DNA of 64,000 bases, from NCBI GenBank assembly GCA_022496805.1, contig CM040097.1, positions 21,690,072 to 21,754,071 on the forward strand, written 5' to 3'. The notes beneath the pieces are model-generated. The model ran no database searches. It was given only the letters and a program-made list of their open reading frames with translations, and had not been told where the DNA came from. This DNA comes from Pohlia nutans. Its lineage: Eukaryota; Streptophyta; Bryopsida; Bryales; Mniaceae. Each line of letters begins with the position of its first letter. Within the stretch, counting starts at the first letter, position 1. This document shows positions 46,361 through 58,861 of the stretch, piece after piece. The position numbers were made by a program, and so were the translations under genes.

Positions 46361-46927
46361 CTCCCTCCGTTTCAGAATTAAAGTCCAAAATCACATATTC
46401 TCTTGCGTCAATTTAAGAGTCCACATTCGTTGTATTGTCTTCCTACATTGATTTGCTATTTTTTTTTATCCCTCATAACATTCAATAGCCTTCTAAAAGG
46501 CTACCTTTTAGTTCCATCCACCTTTATATATGGGGTAACCAGTGATTTGAAATTGAATGGACTATTGAATCAAATAAACAATTACAAAACATTGTTGAAT
46601 TGTGATTGAGTAAGTGCTTTTGGTTACTGTTCACCATGGTTGATTGCTCTTGTTTAATGCCACCTACCCCCATAGTTACTGATGTCATGTAGAATATTCC
46701 ACATCATTTCATTGGGGGGATGAAATGATGTGGGATATTCCACATCATTCTGTTGGGGGAAGGCAACAGTCACAAAGGCTATTGAATGTTATGCTATCTA
46801 TTGAGACACACGGTACCAAAAAGTTGCCATTGCGTTTCATCCCTCTCAGCATGGACTCTATTTCCATCTTAAATCTCATTTTCATTTTTTTACAAAGTGG
46901 ACTCTTATTATGAAACGGAGAAAGAAT
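46361..46927. mobile_element. Stowaway-like element with a nested miniature element
   Basis: TA-CTCCCTCCGTTTCAGAAT at left, GGACTCTTATTATGAAACGG at right followed by AGAAAGAAT-TA. The X element at 3142 provides the empty site. The 62127 copy lacks the nested insert. Confidence 0.9.
46474..46793. mobile_element. Miniature element, CATAACATTCAATAGCC ends, copy 1
   Basis: CATAACATTCAATAGCCTT faces AGGCTATTGAATGTTATG, flanked by CT. The Stowaway copy at 62127 reads CATCCCTATCTATTG without it. Internal GAAATGATGTGG palindrome near 46700-46740. Confidence 0.88.
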
Positions 46928-47407
46928 TATATTTCTAATATTTTTCTCATATAAGTTATTGTAAAACGGATTTGCCTTGATTTTTTTCTCATGATCATGT
47001 AAATAAAATGAATTTTATTAAAAAATCCAAAGTTATATTGCTTGTAAAAATCATAGTAATTAAAAAACATGTTTAAAGTAGTATGAAACTTTTAGGAAAA
47101 TGTAAATAATAGGGATGAACAACAAGGTGTAGGTGGCATGCTTTTTGGCTTACATAAAAAAATCAATAAGAAAACGTTTTTTGGAGTGTATAATGGAATT
47201 TTAGGGTTTTCAGCTTTAAAGTGTTGTAAAAAAAACACAAGTTTAACAATTGTGAAGAATGGTAAATTGGACTAAAAAATAGAACATAGCCCCCACACTT
47301 TCTTAGTTGGGACTAATTTCATTTGGAATTAGGAACAAGGTGAGAATCGGCGATTGACTGAAAGACAACCAAATATGGCCCCTTAGGGCTCCATTGACGC
47401 TTAGGGG

Positions 47408-47989
47408 TTAATCCCTAAACGCCCAACTATCCATTTTTTGGATGATGTATAGAATGACAAGCTTGTTTTTCATCCGTCATGTGCTTTTTGCAGTGTGGCG
47501 TTTTTTACTATAGATTTTATGGGAAGTTAGCTTCATGCATGTGTAATCTGATTCAAAAGGGAATGATTTGTGAAATTTTATGCCCCATTTCATGTTGCAG
47601 TGATTCACCAAAAAATTCTAAGATCTTAGTTCAAAAGTTCTCTTGAAATAATCAAATCATAAAATTAAGGAACCAAAAAATCTCCAAAAAAACTATACAA
47701 GCTTAGAGTACCATATTGCAAACCATCACAACAAATTTCATCCACAAATTGTTAATATCTTATTTGTAATCATATTACAAAAGTATTTTGAATTTTAAGT
47801 TTCAAATTTTATACAATTTTTTGGTGATAGCAATCATAGATCTAACCACATGGATAGAATCTAAAATTCATAATGTACAACTTTTATTTGTACATCTAGT
47901 TCAAAATATCCCTTTCAATTTCATTTTATAATACATCTTTGCAATTCTCCAAATCAAGAGAGGGTGGGTTGTGGGCACTTAGGGATTAG
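47408..47989 (+). mobile_element. TTAA element, family C, copy 4
   Basis: TTAATCCCTAAACGCCCAA, palindrome TATCCA-TTTTT-TGGATG, right end GGGCACTTAGGGATTAG with the last TTAA changed. Orthologue at 62859. Confidence 0.85.
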
Positions 47990-48675
47990 GGTAGAAGTGC
48001 TTATAATTGATTAAATAAAGCTTTTAGCATGGAAAATGTTGAAGTTTCATTGTTGAGATATTTTCTTTCATAGAGAAACATAGATAGTGTAGAATGGTAA
48101 TTTCTTCAAAAAAATTATTCTTAAAATTAGTTTATTATAAAATTTTAAGTGAATTGTTCTTTGAAATCGATAACTACTATATAGTTTCACATATAATCGA
48201 CGACAATGAGATCAAATTCCTAAACATAAAGTTGCACTATGTAGTCGCCGAGGTGACCGCTCTTCATTGGCCATCACCGTGTTGGGTTTTGGGCTCATGA
48301 AACACAACTTCTAGGAGGTTTAAAAATGAGTTATGGGGTACCTATATATTGGCTATGGATACCTCTACCTTAGACTTTAGAAATAGTAAATAAACCACTC
48401 ACAAGTCACCACACATGGATTGTGCAATCATGATGTTGAATTAAGATAAGAAGATACACTAGCTTGAGTCGTTTAGAAGGCTCAATTGAGTTGTATTATT
48501 CAATGTCTCCCTCCAAATAAATTGTTGACCAATCCATGCACATCCATCAATTTTCCAGAGTCAGAGAGCTATCTAGAGTGCTAGTGTAGATGCTCTAAGG
48601 GCGTATGTGAGGACCGTTCCAATCTGACTTACTATAGTAAGTGAGAAACAAACAACAATAGGTTGATTTAGTTGT
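47990..48675. other. Duplicated intergenic segment
   Basis: Matches 63446-63921 in the other duplicate, with about 200 bp (48125-48330 region) lacking there. No supported gene; the frame 48094-48300 falls within the copy-specific part. Confidence 0.45.
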
Positions 48676-49418
48676 TTAACCCCTAAAAGACCAAGCGATT
48701 ATGGATAAATATCATTAAGATTTCATTCATGAGCCACTTTTTGCAATCCAAATAAATACTTCTTGTAGATTCTATACCAAGACAGCTTCATGCATTGTGA
48801 ACTCTGTTGAAAGTGAATGATTTGTGAAATTTCCATGCCTCATTTCGTGTTGTAGGGATTCACCAAAAAATTCTAACTGATCTTAGTTCAAAAGTGCTCT
48901 TGGAAAAATCAGCTTGTAAAATTAAGCAACCAAAAAATGTGCAAAAAACATTGCACTAAGAGTGTTACATTTCAATCCATCACAACAAATTTCATACATG
49001 GATTGGCAATATCTAATTCGTGATCAAATTACAAAAGAATTTTGAATTTTAAGTTTCAAATTTTATACAAAAAAAGCATTGGTGATAGCAATCATATATC
49101 AAACCATATGGATAGAATCTAAAATTCATAATGAACAACTTTTATTCATAGATCAAGTCCTATGACATTCAGTAGCCTTCATGCCCACTGCCTTTCCTTC
49201 ATGCACTCTGCTCATTACCTTGTGCCTCCACGTGTTCACTTAGTTACAAATGAAGTACTCTTGAGTGTGGAATATTCCACACCGTCTACTGTAGAGCAAG
49301 ACAACGACAATGCATGCTATTGAATGTTATGCCAAAATATCCTACTTAGTTGCTTTTTATAATGCATTTTAGCGTTTCTCCTGAAATCTGGAGAGGGGTG
49401 TGGTCCTTCATGGATTAA
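48676..49418 (+). mobile_element. TTAA element, family C, copy 5, with a nested miniature element
   Basis: TTAACCCCTAAAAGACCAA at left, TCCTTCATGGATTAA at right. Subterminal palindrome decayed (CGATTATGGATAA). The 63922 element is its orthologue. Confidence 0.8.
49160..49331. mobile_element. Miniature element, CATAACATTCAATAGCC family, copy 2
   Basis: CTATGACATTCAGTAGCCTT faces GCTATTGAATGTTATG, nested in the C element at 48676. Confidence 0.75.
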
Positions 49419-49462
49419 ACAGGAAATCAGGCTCCAAACTCCACTTTGAAGCAATCAACTGT

Positions 49463-49753
49463 CATGGGATTCAGTAGCCTTTCAAGAGAGTGCCTTTTAG
49501 TTTCATCCGCCTTTATATATGGAGTGACTAGTGCTTTGTAATCAAATGGACTATTGAATCAAATAAACAATTAAAAAACATTGTTGAATTGTGATCAAGT
49601 GAGTGCTTTTGATTACTATTCACCATGGTTGATTGCTCTTGCTTAGTGCCACCTGCCCCCATAGCTACTGATGTGATGTGGGATATTTTACATCATTCTG
49701 TTGAGGGAAGGCGGGAGGGAAGGCAACAGTCACAAAGGCTACTGAATGTTATG
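49463..49753. mobile_element. Miniature element, CATAACATTCAATAGCC family, copy 3
   Basis: CATGGGATTCAGTAGCCTTT faces AGGCTACTGAATGTTATG; the interior closely follows copy 1 (CCGCCTTTATATATGGAG, GATTGCTCTTGCTTAGTGCC). Confidence 0.85.
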
Positions 49754-49874
49754 GTGGCCACAATGACGGGACAAGGCTGATAAAGTAGCTGGTTTAAAGT
49801 CACAATGATGTAAATTGTATTTTACGAAATTACGGGGACCATAAACTAAGCTTAAGGTTAGATGTGGTGTTTGG

Positions 49875-50346
49875 TTAATCCTTTAACGTCCAGATCCACC
49901 ACCGATTTCAAAGATGTGATATAAAATGTTTGATGAATCACAAAAATGGAGTTGACATATAAAGAAAAGTTGTGAATCTCAATTTGAGATCACATATGTA
50001 TGTTTGGATTTATTGTATTTTTTATTAACATTTTTAAAATTAATTTTGCGATTTTTTTAATTTTAAATTCACTAAAAAGAATCCCAAATTAAAAAGTATA
50101 TTTAAAAAAAGTGACCATGAATTTGGACGAATATGCACTGTGGGATGGTATAATATTCATTATTTGATCCTACTTATTTTGGAAAATCATTGTTAAGGTC
50201 TCATTGTGTGAACTAAAAATGAAACTTGATATAAACCAATTTTTTTCTTTTAAAACAAATCACAATATCTTATTTTGAAGATCCCTACTGTACAAATGGT
50301 AACCAACTAGCACAAGAACCAAGAAAGATTTAGGTGGATGGAAAAT
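49875..50346 (-). mobile_element. TTAA element, family E, truncated at right
   Basis: TTAATCCTTTAACGTCCAG at left, E body to GGATGGAAAATTGTG, then joined directly to the middle of a hairpin element, so its palindrome end is lost. Confidence 0.8.
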
Positions 50347-50896
50347 TGTGTCAAAGAATTTGTCCATTTCAATTGACTAAAATTATAAATAAAAATTTAT
50401 AAAAATACCCACACCTGGATGACATGAAATACTTTATTTCAAGTCCAAAATTTTAATTGAATAAATTAATTTTCATGTTTTTTTCTTTGTGAGAAAAATA
50501 GCCAAAAATTAGCATTTGCAGGCATTGTAGTACAAAATAAATAATATTTTTTAGCGTTCATATTAATCATTTCAAATAACACATATCTAAATGTACTTCA
50601 TATCAAAAATTGGTACCAAAATGACGTCATTGGATATTTTAAACAAATGTTTTGGTTTTTTTGAGCACCTAGGACAAATTTTGATTTTTGTACTAAAAGA
50701 CTCTTTTAAAGGATTTAAACTTCTTCAATTTTTACGTGAATTTTCTTTGTGTACTACATGAGTGTAGGAAATCAAAACCACATCCGGTCGATTCAATTAT
50801 TATTTTGTTTTAAAGAGGGACTCATTCAAAGTTGCCATGGGGGTTGATTTTAGAGTTCAAAGGGTTTTTCGAGGTACCCATATCAGACCATTGCCC
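50347..50896. mobile_element. 1.15-kb hairpin element, copy 2 (one arm)
   Basis: Matches about 28925-29554, ending CATATCAGACCATTGCCC then TTA. The left arm is missing, so it cannot form the hairpin. Confidence 0.88.
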
Positions 50897-51328
50897 TTAT
50901 TTTAGTTCCTGCTTTGGATTAGAGGATGGGTGATTAGACGGGCTTAGCACTTCCTAAAACCAAGGTCACTGTCTTTCATGGATCCGCTCTCACTTTTAGT
51001 AAAGGAGATTGAGAGGAGATTCTATAGTGAGCCGGTTGTCTATTTGAGGCAGAGCAGGGCCAGATGCATCATGGGGAGTGGCTCTTAGCATGGTGTAATC
51101 TACAACCATGAGACTCACCAAATCTTTTGCCTTCTACACGCAAATTGAAACCGTGGGGTTATGCCATCACTCTTCAAGGAGACATGGGCTACATCCTCTA
51201 CATCCTCACTCTAAAGCTCATTGCAAAAACTCGCACTTCAACACCCCGTACACGGCATAAAATTTGAACTGAGTATTTTTTTGTGCCTAGCCCTTCCCTT
51301 GGTCGATTGTTGACATATGTGATTAAAA

Positions 51329-52144
51329 CTCGGGGAGGTCACTATGCAAAAAGTAGAAAACCACGTGAGTTAACCTTTTAATGCGCCAGCGTCTACTTTC
51401 TGGACGACGCACATATTGAAATTACTAGATTCTCATCCAAATTGGACAGTTTTCATCCACCAAATTTTCTTTTGGTTCTTGAGCAAGTTGACTATCCTTT
51501 GTATGGTTTGGATCTTCAAAATAGATTATTATGATTTTTAGAAAAACAACAGAATTGGTTTATGTCAAGTTTCATTCTTAGTTCAAAAAGTGGGACCTTA
51601 AATATGATTTTCCAAAATAAGTAGAATCAAATAATGGAAACCATACCATCTCGTAGTGCATGTTATTCCAATTTCATTACCTTTTTTTTTTGAACTATGT
51701 AAATTTGGTATTTTAAATTGAATTCCAAGAGAAAACCTTGCAGAATTCATTTTAAAATATTTAATAAAAATAGAATAAATCCAACTATACAGATGTGATC
51801 TTCACATTGACATTTACAACTTTGCTTTGAACATCAATCCCATTTTTGGTTTTCATCAAACATTTTATAATGCTTCTTTGAAAACAATGTTGAATTGGGA
51901 CGTTAAAGGGTTAAACTATAGGGTCCTTTTTATTAATTGGAGGAAAAAACTCTACCTAATTATAAAATTTTATATGTAATATAGGACACTTTAAATTCAA
52001 GTAAGGAATAGCTCGAGAATGTATTTAGAATATACCTTGAATATTCTAAAATATGCCTCAAATATTCCATTTATGTGATAGCCCATTAAAATACCCTCTT
52101 AACGCACGTGGTTACACTAGATACATGCTAGTGACCTCCCCGAG
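51329..52144. mobile_element. Element with CTCGGGGAGGTCACT ends, 8-bp TSD GATTAAAA (copy-2 only)
   Basis: CTCGGGGAGGTCACTATGC faces GCTAGTGACCTCCCCGAG; GATTAAAA on both sides. Copy 1 reads GTGATTAGAATGCAC at 36210 without the insert. It hosts an E element (51370-51914). Confidence 0.9.
51370..51914 (+). mobile_element. TTAA element, family E, copy 7 (545 bp), nested
   Basis: TTAACCTTTTAATGCGCCA, GCGTCTACTTTCTGGACG and right GGGACGTTAAAGGGTTAA. Exact TTAA on both sides. Confidence 0.9.
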
Positions 52145-52491
52145 GATTAAAATGCACAAAACAAAATAGAATCACCATGCCCTCTTTTACAACAACAAAA
52201 TAATAGGAATAGTGTCAAATGAGGGTAGTACTCCAAACATCACTAGTGGACTCCACTATCCTTGGTGATACCTAGCTCTAACATTTCTACCAGTGTTCCA
52301 ACACCTAATTCCTTAGCCACAATATTGTTTTTATTTTTTTTAGTTCCATTTAAGTCAAATTACAAATTGTTGACACTCACACGTTCATCTTTTCTTGAAT
52401 GGTTTTGCTAGTACGATGATCATATTGGTATGGTAGTTAGTTTCTTCTATATCGAATCCCTAATTTTTTAAGCATCTAAGCGTCTGATTTA

Positions 52492-53855
52492 TTAACCCTT
52501 TAACCCCTAAGCATCCCGGCGTCCATATTTTGGACGTTTTTGGGGTACATTCACCTTCGAAGAGCTGTAACTTTTGCAAAACGTGTCCGATTTTGCTGAA
52601 ATTTTGAAAAAACTCCCCACATGATGTATGGAATGTGTGGTAAAAATTTCAGATCAATCCAAGATGAATTGAATTTTTGGTGATCATTTGAAAGTAGGTA
52701 TCTTTCTTTTGAACAGTTCTGTGAATTTTGATGGCAGCAACTTCGGGGGCTTGTACCTCCTTCATCCCAAGTCCGCTTTCAATAAAACTTGTTGGGTTCC
52801 ATTCCCCTTGAAGTCTAGTTATCATGGTATAATTTTCAGGTCAATCCATGTTGTTATGAAAGTTTGGGAGTCATTTTAGTGCACGGGTCTAGTTTGAACA
52901 CTTTTTGCTTTTTGGTTCAAATGGGTCACTTTTCGGGCTACTTTTTGACATTGCAAGGCCATTTTAGGGCACATTAAATTTATTCATCAGGCTTTTTTGG
53001 TACCAATGTGTTTATATGATGATTTTGAACTACTTTATAGTTGAAAGTTTTTTCATTTGAGTAATTTTGAAAACAAATTTCACCTCTAACTGTGTTGCTA
53101 GGAAAATTTCAGCATCCTTTTTTAGCACTAAAACACAATGATCTTGCAATCTATATGGCCAAATGACCCCAAAATTGATCCACATGATCTACAACATGTA
53201 TGTTACAAGATTGTACGGCTGAGATTTCTATACCTCACTTACATTTAGACCTATAACACATCAAAAGCGATGATGATTTTAAGCCCAGAAAAGCTAGGGA
53301 CCCTTAGGGGTTAACGTCCAAATCCACCACCAATTTCAAAGATGTGCTTTAAAATGTTTGATGAATCATAAAAATAGAGTTGATATATAAAGAAATAGTT
53401 ATAAATCTCAATGTGAAAATCACATTTGTATGGTTAGATTTATCATATTTTTATTTTTGTTTTTTAAATTAATTTTGCAAGGTTTTTTTTAATTTTAAAA
53501 TTCACTTTAAAATCCCAAATTAACAATTTTTTATCAAAAAAATTCACAATGAATTTGGAATAATATGCACTATGAGATGGTATAATTTCCATTATTTGAT
53601 TCTACTTATTTTGGAAAATCATTGCTAAGGTCTCACTTTGTGAACTAAGAATGAAATTTGACATATACCAATTTTGTCATTTAAAAAAAAATCACAATAT
53701 CTTATTTGAAGATCCATACTATACAAATGGTAGTCAACTAGTACAAGAACCAATGAAAATCAGGAAGGATGAAAAACTGTACATGATGTAATCAAGAGAA
53801 GGCTTACAATATGTACGTCGTCTATTACATGGACGCAAGCGTGTCAAAGGGTTAA
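52492..53855 (-). mobile_element. TTAA element, family E, with an F element inserted in its own terminal repeat
   Basis: TTAACCCTT at 52492-52500, interrupted, then TTAACGTCCAAATCCACC from 53311. The right end is CGTCTATTACATGGACGC and GTCAAAGGGTTAA. Orthologue of 36541, which lacks the F insertion. Confidence 0.88.
52500..53314 (+). mobile_element. TTAA element, family F, copy 2 (815 bp, intact)
   Basis: TTAACCCCTAAGCATCCCG, CGTCCA-TATTT-TGGACG, right end GGGACCCTTAGGGGTTAA. The host target TTAA belongs to the first codon-like CCCTTTAACG of family E. Confidence 0.92.
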
Positions 53856-54812
53856 CCCTTTACTACCTAAGGTAGTTGCGGAGAAACCAAAGTTTTTTGG
53901 GGATTCTTTTCTTTAAGAAATATTTGTTCAAACTCAGGATATTATTACAAGTGTTTAACTGTATAAATGCAAGTATAGCTTAATCAAACAAGTGCTAGTT
54001 AAATCTTGGTGAGATCAGACCTTTGGATTAGAAGTTTATAGTACATCTTTGACCCGTATAATGCACACTCAAAAATGAGATTTGAATTTGAACGCACTCT
54101 CCAAAGTTAAATAGAATTTGGGTTAAATCTTCAAAAATGAAAGTGAAGAGGTTTAGCAAATGACCTATGTCAACACCTCTCCGTTGCATTTGTCATGTCA
54201 AGAACAGACTTATACATAATTATTGTGAATTTTATAAGTGATAGTGACTTATCCATATACGGATTAGGACAAAAAAATATACGTTAAAATTTGAAAAGAG
54301 TGGATACATTGATCAAGATCGAAATACATACACTAATGGAACATGAACAAGAGAACAAAATTCAAAAAATTCAAACAAGATAATAAACTTCCAAACACAA
54401 GAAATTCCGCATAGTACATGTGTTGTATTTGTGAGTATTTATTGTGTTTTCAAGTATTTGTAGTATTTGATAGTTGCACAACTCCAAATTGAAATTTTAT
54501 TTTTCTACAAGATCCGTATTATAAATCTCCAACTTTGAACCTGAATTCAAAATCCAATTGTTCATGGATTTTCCATTATTTGCGTTTCCGACACATCAGT
54601 GACCACAATGTGGTCTCCTAGGCACGAAAGACACTACTAGCAAAGGCGTCGCTTCTCACTCCGAACAGTGTCAGAGTTCACTATACAAACTTGTCCTACG
54701 TGACGAATCGCACTCACCAAGTCTTGAGCGCCTGTGCAGTGAGTGCAAAGTGGCGCCGTTTGACTCACCTACTGAGTGAAAAGCGACCCCTTCTCCCTGT
54801 AGTGAGGGTTAA
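53852..54812 (-). mobile_element. TTAA element, family D, copy 3, split by a family Z element near its end
   Basis: TTAACCCTTTACTACCTAAG at left (shared TTAA with E); GTGACCACAATGTGGTCTC palindrome near right, then GGCACGAAAG, the insert, and GGGTTAA. Confidence 0.86.
54632..54804 (+). mobile_element. CACTA-like miniature element, family Z, copy 3 (copy-2 only)
   Basis: CACTACTAGCAAAGGCGTCG faces TTCTCCCTGTAGTG; flanks AGA and AGG fit a 3-bp duplication with one change. The 37089 D element gives the empty site. Confidence 0.87.
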
Positions 54813-54904
54813 TGCTCAATAGATAGTTGTGATACATTTTGCTCAGTTATAGATTAGATTTTGTAGTTTAGGCTTGGGCGTTCGGTGTTCTTTGGGAAGA
54901 TGAC

Positions 54905-55325
54905 CGAACCTTTCTTTCCACACATGATCAATTAAACCTTCTGTTCTACATCGTCTTCTGCAAAAGATCGAACTCTTCATTACGAAAGAACCCAATCCTG
55001 ACCGGCGTCTAGATACGTCCATGCATACGCGTTCTCCTTCTCATATTGTTAGGTGTTTTCTGTTCCAAAAATTTATACTAAAAAATGTACGTGATGCTCA
55101 GAAACAACATCTGGAAGAAAGGGTCGGAAGATGTTGAAGAAGCTTTTGATCCAGGAGCATGAGTGACGTATTTGTCCAGTACAGTACAGTGCTTATCGCT
55201 TCTACCTTGTGAGCGTTTGTTAGCTCCAGAGAACTGTTGCAATTGCACTTTTGCTTGCATTTATGATGCTCTGCAAAATTTAAACATTCACATTCATTTG
55301 ACGAATTTCTCTGTGGCTTATAAAA
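54905..55325. other. 421-bp island identical to 38158-38578
   Basis: Right copy of the identical island. The minus frame 55098-55442 (114 codons) continues past the island here but not in the left copy, so I do not call it a gene. Confidence 0.7.
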
Positions 55326-55540
55326 CAGGACCGTCCGGTGGCCAGTCGTCATTAGGCTACCTGTTCGGCTGAGGCTGAATCGTAGTGAAATACATGAATT
55401 TGACCCTGATCGAGGAACTCTTTTGAAGAACATTTTTAACATATATAGTGAGGTAGGGGCAAGGATTGTTTACAACTAGGAATAGGCATGTGTGTTGTTG
55501 CACAAATGCTATAACTCCTGACAATTATCATCTAATGTAC

Positions 55541-55819
55541 GGATTTCTCTAAATCCCCCGGTGGTCTTGAATGAATGGGGACAAAAGTGCCCCCTATTTT
55601 TGTCTGGTTCAGGGCCCACCTTAAAAAACAACCCCCTCCTCCAATGGTTTTTTATTCCCAAATAGGTCCCCCTAGGGTAGATTGGGGCCATAGGCCCCAA
55701 ATTTGCAAAAAATAATTCCAAAAAAAGCACGGAAGGTGCCCAAAATGGAAATTTCAGAAAAAGGAGGGGTGGATGAATAGTACCCCGCATTCAAGACCAC
55801 CGGGGATTTAGAGACGGGG
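55541..55819. mobile_element. Mutator-like miniature element (279 bp), 9-bp TSD (copy-2 only)
   Basis: TCTCTAAATCCCCCGGTGGT near left faces ACCACCGGGGATTTAGAGA at right, within about 32-bp termini. CTAATGTAC is duplicated on both sides; copy 1 has it once (38803). 9-bp duplication points to Mutator-like. Confidence 0.9.
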
Positions 55820-56576
55820 CTAATGTACTAGCTGATTATGTCTTGTGAGTCTGCATGTGTGCATCCTGGTTAATTTACAGAAACAAAGAAAATGTAACTT
55901 ACTGACCAGGATGCACACATAGACAAATCGCGCATCAAACACCTTGCTCATTGCGTTGACATCTAGAAATATTATGGCCTCGTAGTTCACGTAAAGATGT
56001 GCCGAAAAACTTGCCCTTCATTTGGCGGGCAGATTACAACTCGTTACCTAACAACTTGGCAATTGCAGAATTAGGGGGAATTCTGCTTTTTCTTCATCAT
56101 CTTAAGTAGATCTCCTAAATCCAAGGTCAAGGTATACTGCAATCTCTGCCCAGATGGTCTTTCTTATATAATTCTTACACACCAACTGAACAGATCTCAG
56201 GAAATGGGTGTTCCAACATCGTATTATATTGATGTGGACATGCCACGATAGTAGCCGAGATTCTTGGTAAATTAGAGTCATTGCAAGCCGTTAACTTAGT
56301 ACACTGTAACATTCAGGATTTATTTAAAGCGACATGGTGCCGCAGAATTTATTGCAATCCTTGAGACCGGGTATTCGCCGACGGAGGCATCCTCCTTGTA
56401 CAGTAAACCCATGTCGGCAGTTCTTTGCTGATAACATTTCGATGACTACGATGTTCTGACTTTGCACGTAAGTAAGAGCAGGCATGAATCCGGGCACCCA
56501 GAAGCAACTGTGAGAGTGACTCACCAAATGCATTCTCCTGTTCCCAAAAGGCTCAGACAGGGTTTTACGTGTCTCA

Positions 56577-57651
56577 GGGCCGATTTACACCTAGAGGCCG
56601 GGCCAATTTCCCTTGATTGCATGAAATTTCAGCCCCTTTTGGACTTGAGGCCGGTCTCAACTGCCCATTATAATAAGATTATAACGGGGCCCAATTTTCG
56701 CATATGTAAACATTAGAGAAAATATGAGCCCAACACTGAGCCCCCAAAATGAGCTTGAAGGGGCTTGCTTTTTTTATTTAAATTGTCCTTCACGATTTTT
56801 ATGTAGGCACTAATCCCCTATCTCTGCCCAGTATGCTGACGTTAATCCTGTGTGGAAACAGAATATGATTGGCTACCTTAAATGGGTCTCCTCAGTGAGT
56901 CAGAGGTTGGGGTACAATGGAAATGGTTTAATATGCTTGGTACCACGATACTCCTGTTCTTTTTATTGGATTCTTACACAATTCCCGTGCCAATCATTCC
57001 TACCACACAGAGAAACTATTAAAAAAATGAAAAGAGGGCTTCCACCTTGTACTCGTCCTTGACATAACTATAATAGAAAACGGAACGATAATCTTCCCAA
57101 GTTTGGCAGCTAGCACCCGTCCTACCCGAAATTCACTCAAGGCAGAGACATGTTTCTGTCAGGGAAGTAGTCCTTGCCCTACCATCTCTAGCCTCCAAGA
57201 AATTTCTGTGTTTGTCAACACCTTGAGGCCCAGTGTTGGGCTCATATTTTCTCTAATGAGGCCTTGGGGTCAAGAAGCTAAGTTGATTCAATAAATATAG
57301 CAAATTTTAGCCTCTCTCTCTTTTTTCAAAAAAGCTATTTAAATTTCCACATAATTCAACGGATTTAGAAAATCATTTTTTATATAAAATAGGTTTTTTT
57401 ACTGAAATTTGACATTGGCCCCGAGGCCAAGAATTGGCCCTCCATTTTTGGTGCACCCAATTCAACGAGCTCGATCTATGTGACTGTGTCATACCATGCG
57501 TTTTTTAAGTAAAAAATTCATATCACCAAATCGGCCCGGGCTCTAAGTGTAAAGGGGTTGGGGCCGATTTCAGCCTTTTAACCAATCACAAGTGAGGATT
57601 TTGAGCCTCTTACACAGCAAATTGGCATGGCCTCTTGTTGTAAAGCGGCCT
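56577..57651. mobile_element. PIF/Harbinger-like element (1075 bp), TSD TCA (copy-2 only)
   Basis: GGGCCGATTTACACC and GAGGCC at left face GGCCTCTTGTTGTAAAGCGG at right. TCA is on both sides; copy 1 shows TGTCTCAAACGCC at 39803. An inner inverted repeat (TTAGAGAAAATATGAGCCCA at 56713 and its complement near 57237) suggests further nesting. No transposase recognised. Confidence 0.88.
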
Positions 57652-58861
57652 TCAAATGCCTCGTATTCAGGAAAACAGTGTCATCGTAGACGCAGAACAT
57701 TCTCGCTTTTGAAGGCATTTATATTTCTTTAGAATAGAATCAAAGTAAATTAAAAAGAGAATCGTGCTTAAATGGAGTTTAAAAGAGATTTTTGGTGTGG
57801 GAATCAAGAAAACCATGTCCTTTAAGTGTTAAGCTGCAAAATTTCGTATTTTCTTGCTTACTTGATGGCACTTCAATGCTAATGAAGTCTTTGAACAAAG
57901 ATGAATCCTTTTGGTAGTTTGAGTGGATTAATGTTCAATCTAATAAAGCCAAATATGTCCATCAATAGCATTAGAATGCTTTATCAACTCTTGCATTTCA
58001 AATGTCTTTACTTTCTCTTATCTCCTTACTACCTAACAAGATAGACTACTTACATTTGGAATTCACCCCATCAACTTGTACCCATGGAAACCATAATTTG
58101 AACTTAACAAACTCCAAGGGATTAAAACATCTTTATGGGTTAGATTTCCAATGCTAAACAATGTTTTTAACAAAGGTCTGGAAGAGATTTGATCGAGGTG
58201 GTTTGGAGTGGCAAATATGATGCTTGTCGGGTGCCTGTCTAAATCATAGGATCTTGAGGTTTCTTTCTTGGACATCAACCTCAAAAAAATTCAATTTCCA
58301 ATTATATGAGATTTAGGAGATTATAAAGTTTAAACATAATGGTTTATTATTTTGTGAGACTTTTTTCATAGTGAAGTTCTTGGTTTAAATTTCCCCCCAA
58401 AATCATGTGGAGCTTAGAGTTTATTATTGTTTCTTAGAGAATTTTGGAACTCTCTTGTTTTTGGTAATTAAAGTAACTACTTATACTTATACATATACAA
58501 CTTATTTTTCAACATTAAATATATGAGCATGAATGAGGTACAAGTTTTGTAGTGGAAGGGGTTCTTGTTCATAAATCCAACATTACGAAATTTGCAAATT
58601 TTTTATTTTTTTTCCCAAATCAATCAGAGACTCAAGATTCAAATCCAAGCAGTCGCATTAGAAAGTACATTATATAAAACTATGACCCCAAAATTACCTG
58701 CAAGTGGTGGCCCGGGAAATGCGGGGCCTTGGATTTTCGGAAATGCAAAAATTTGAAGGGGTCCACGTACGCAAGGGGGGTCGTGACGGGGCGCGAAAAA
58801 TCAGGGAAAATAAAATTTCAGGGTTTCAGGGGTCCACGTAGGCAAGGGGGGATTCGAGTGA

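Larger units (their letters stand above)
46299..47411 (-). mobile_element. TTAA element, family X, copy 2, carrying a Stowaway-like element
   Basis: Left TTAAGCATCCACGCTACAG, right CCATTGACGCTTAGGGGTTAA in parts. Both TTAA sites are shared with neighbouring C elements. Interrupted at 46361-46927. Confidence 0.88.
35770..48740. repeat. Large direct duplication, left copy
   Basis: Non-transposon sequence here recurs in the same order and orientation at 50905-64000: the block after CAGTTCCTGCTTTGGATTAG, then TGCTCAATAGATAGTTGTG, the parts around 38.1-40.0, 40.5-42.7 and 42.8-44.3 kb, and the X+C transposon pair at 46.3-48.0 kb. Copy-specific insertions account for most length differences. Confidence 0.9.

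Noticed and set aside
55098..55442. 114-codon minus-strand frame
   Set aside because: Not preserved in the otherwise identical left duplicate beyond the 421-bp island, and no family recognised.
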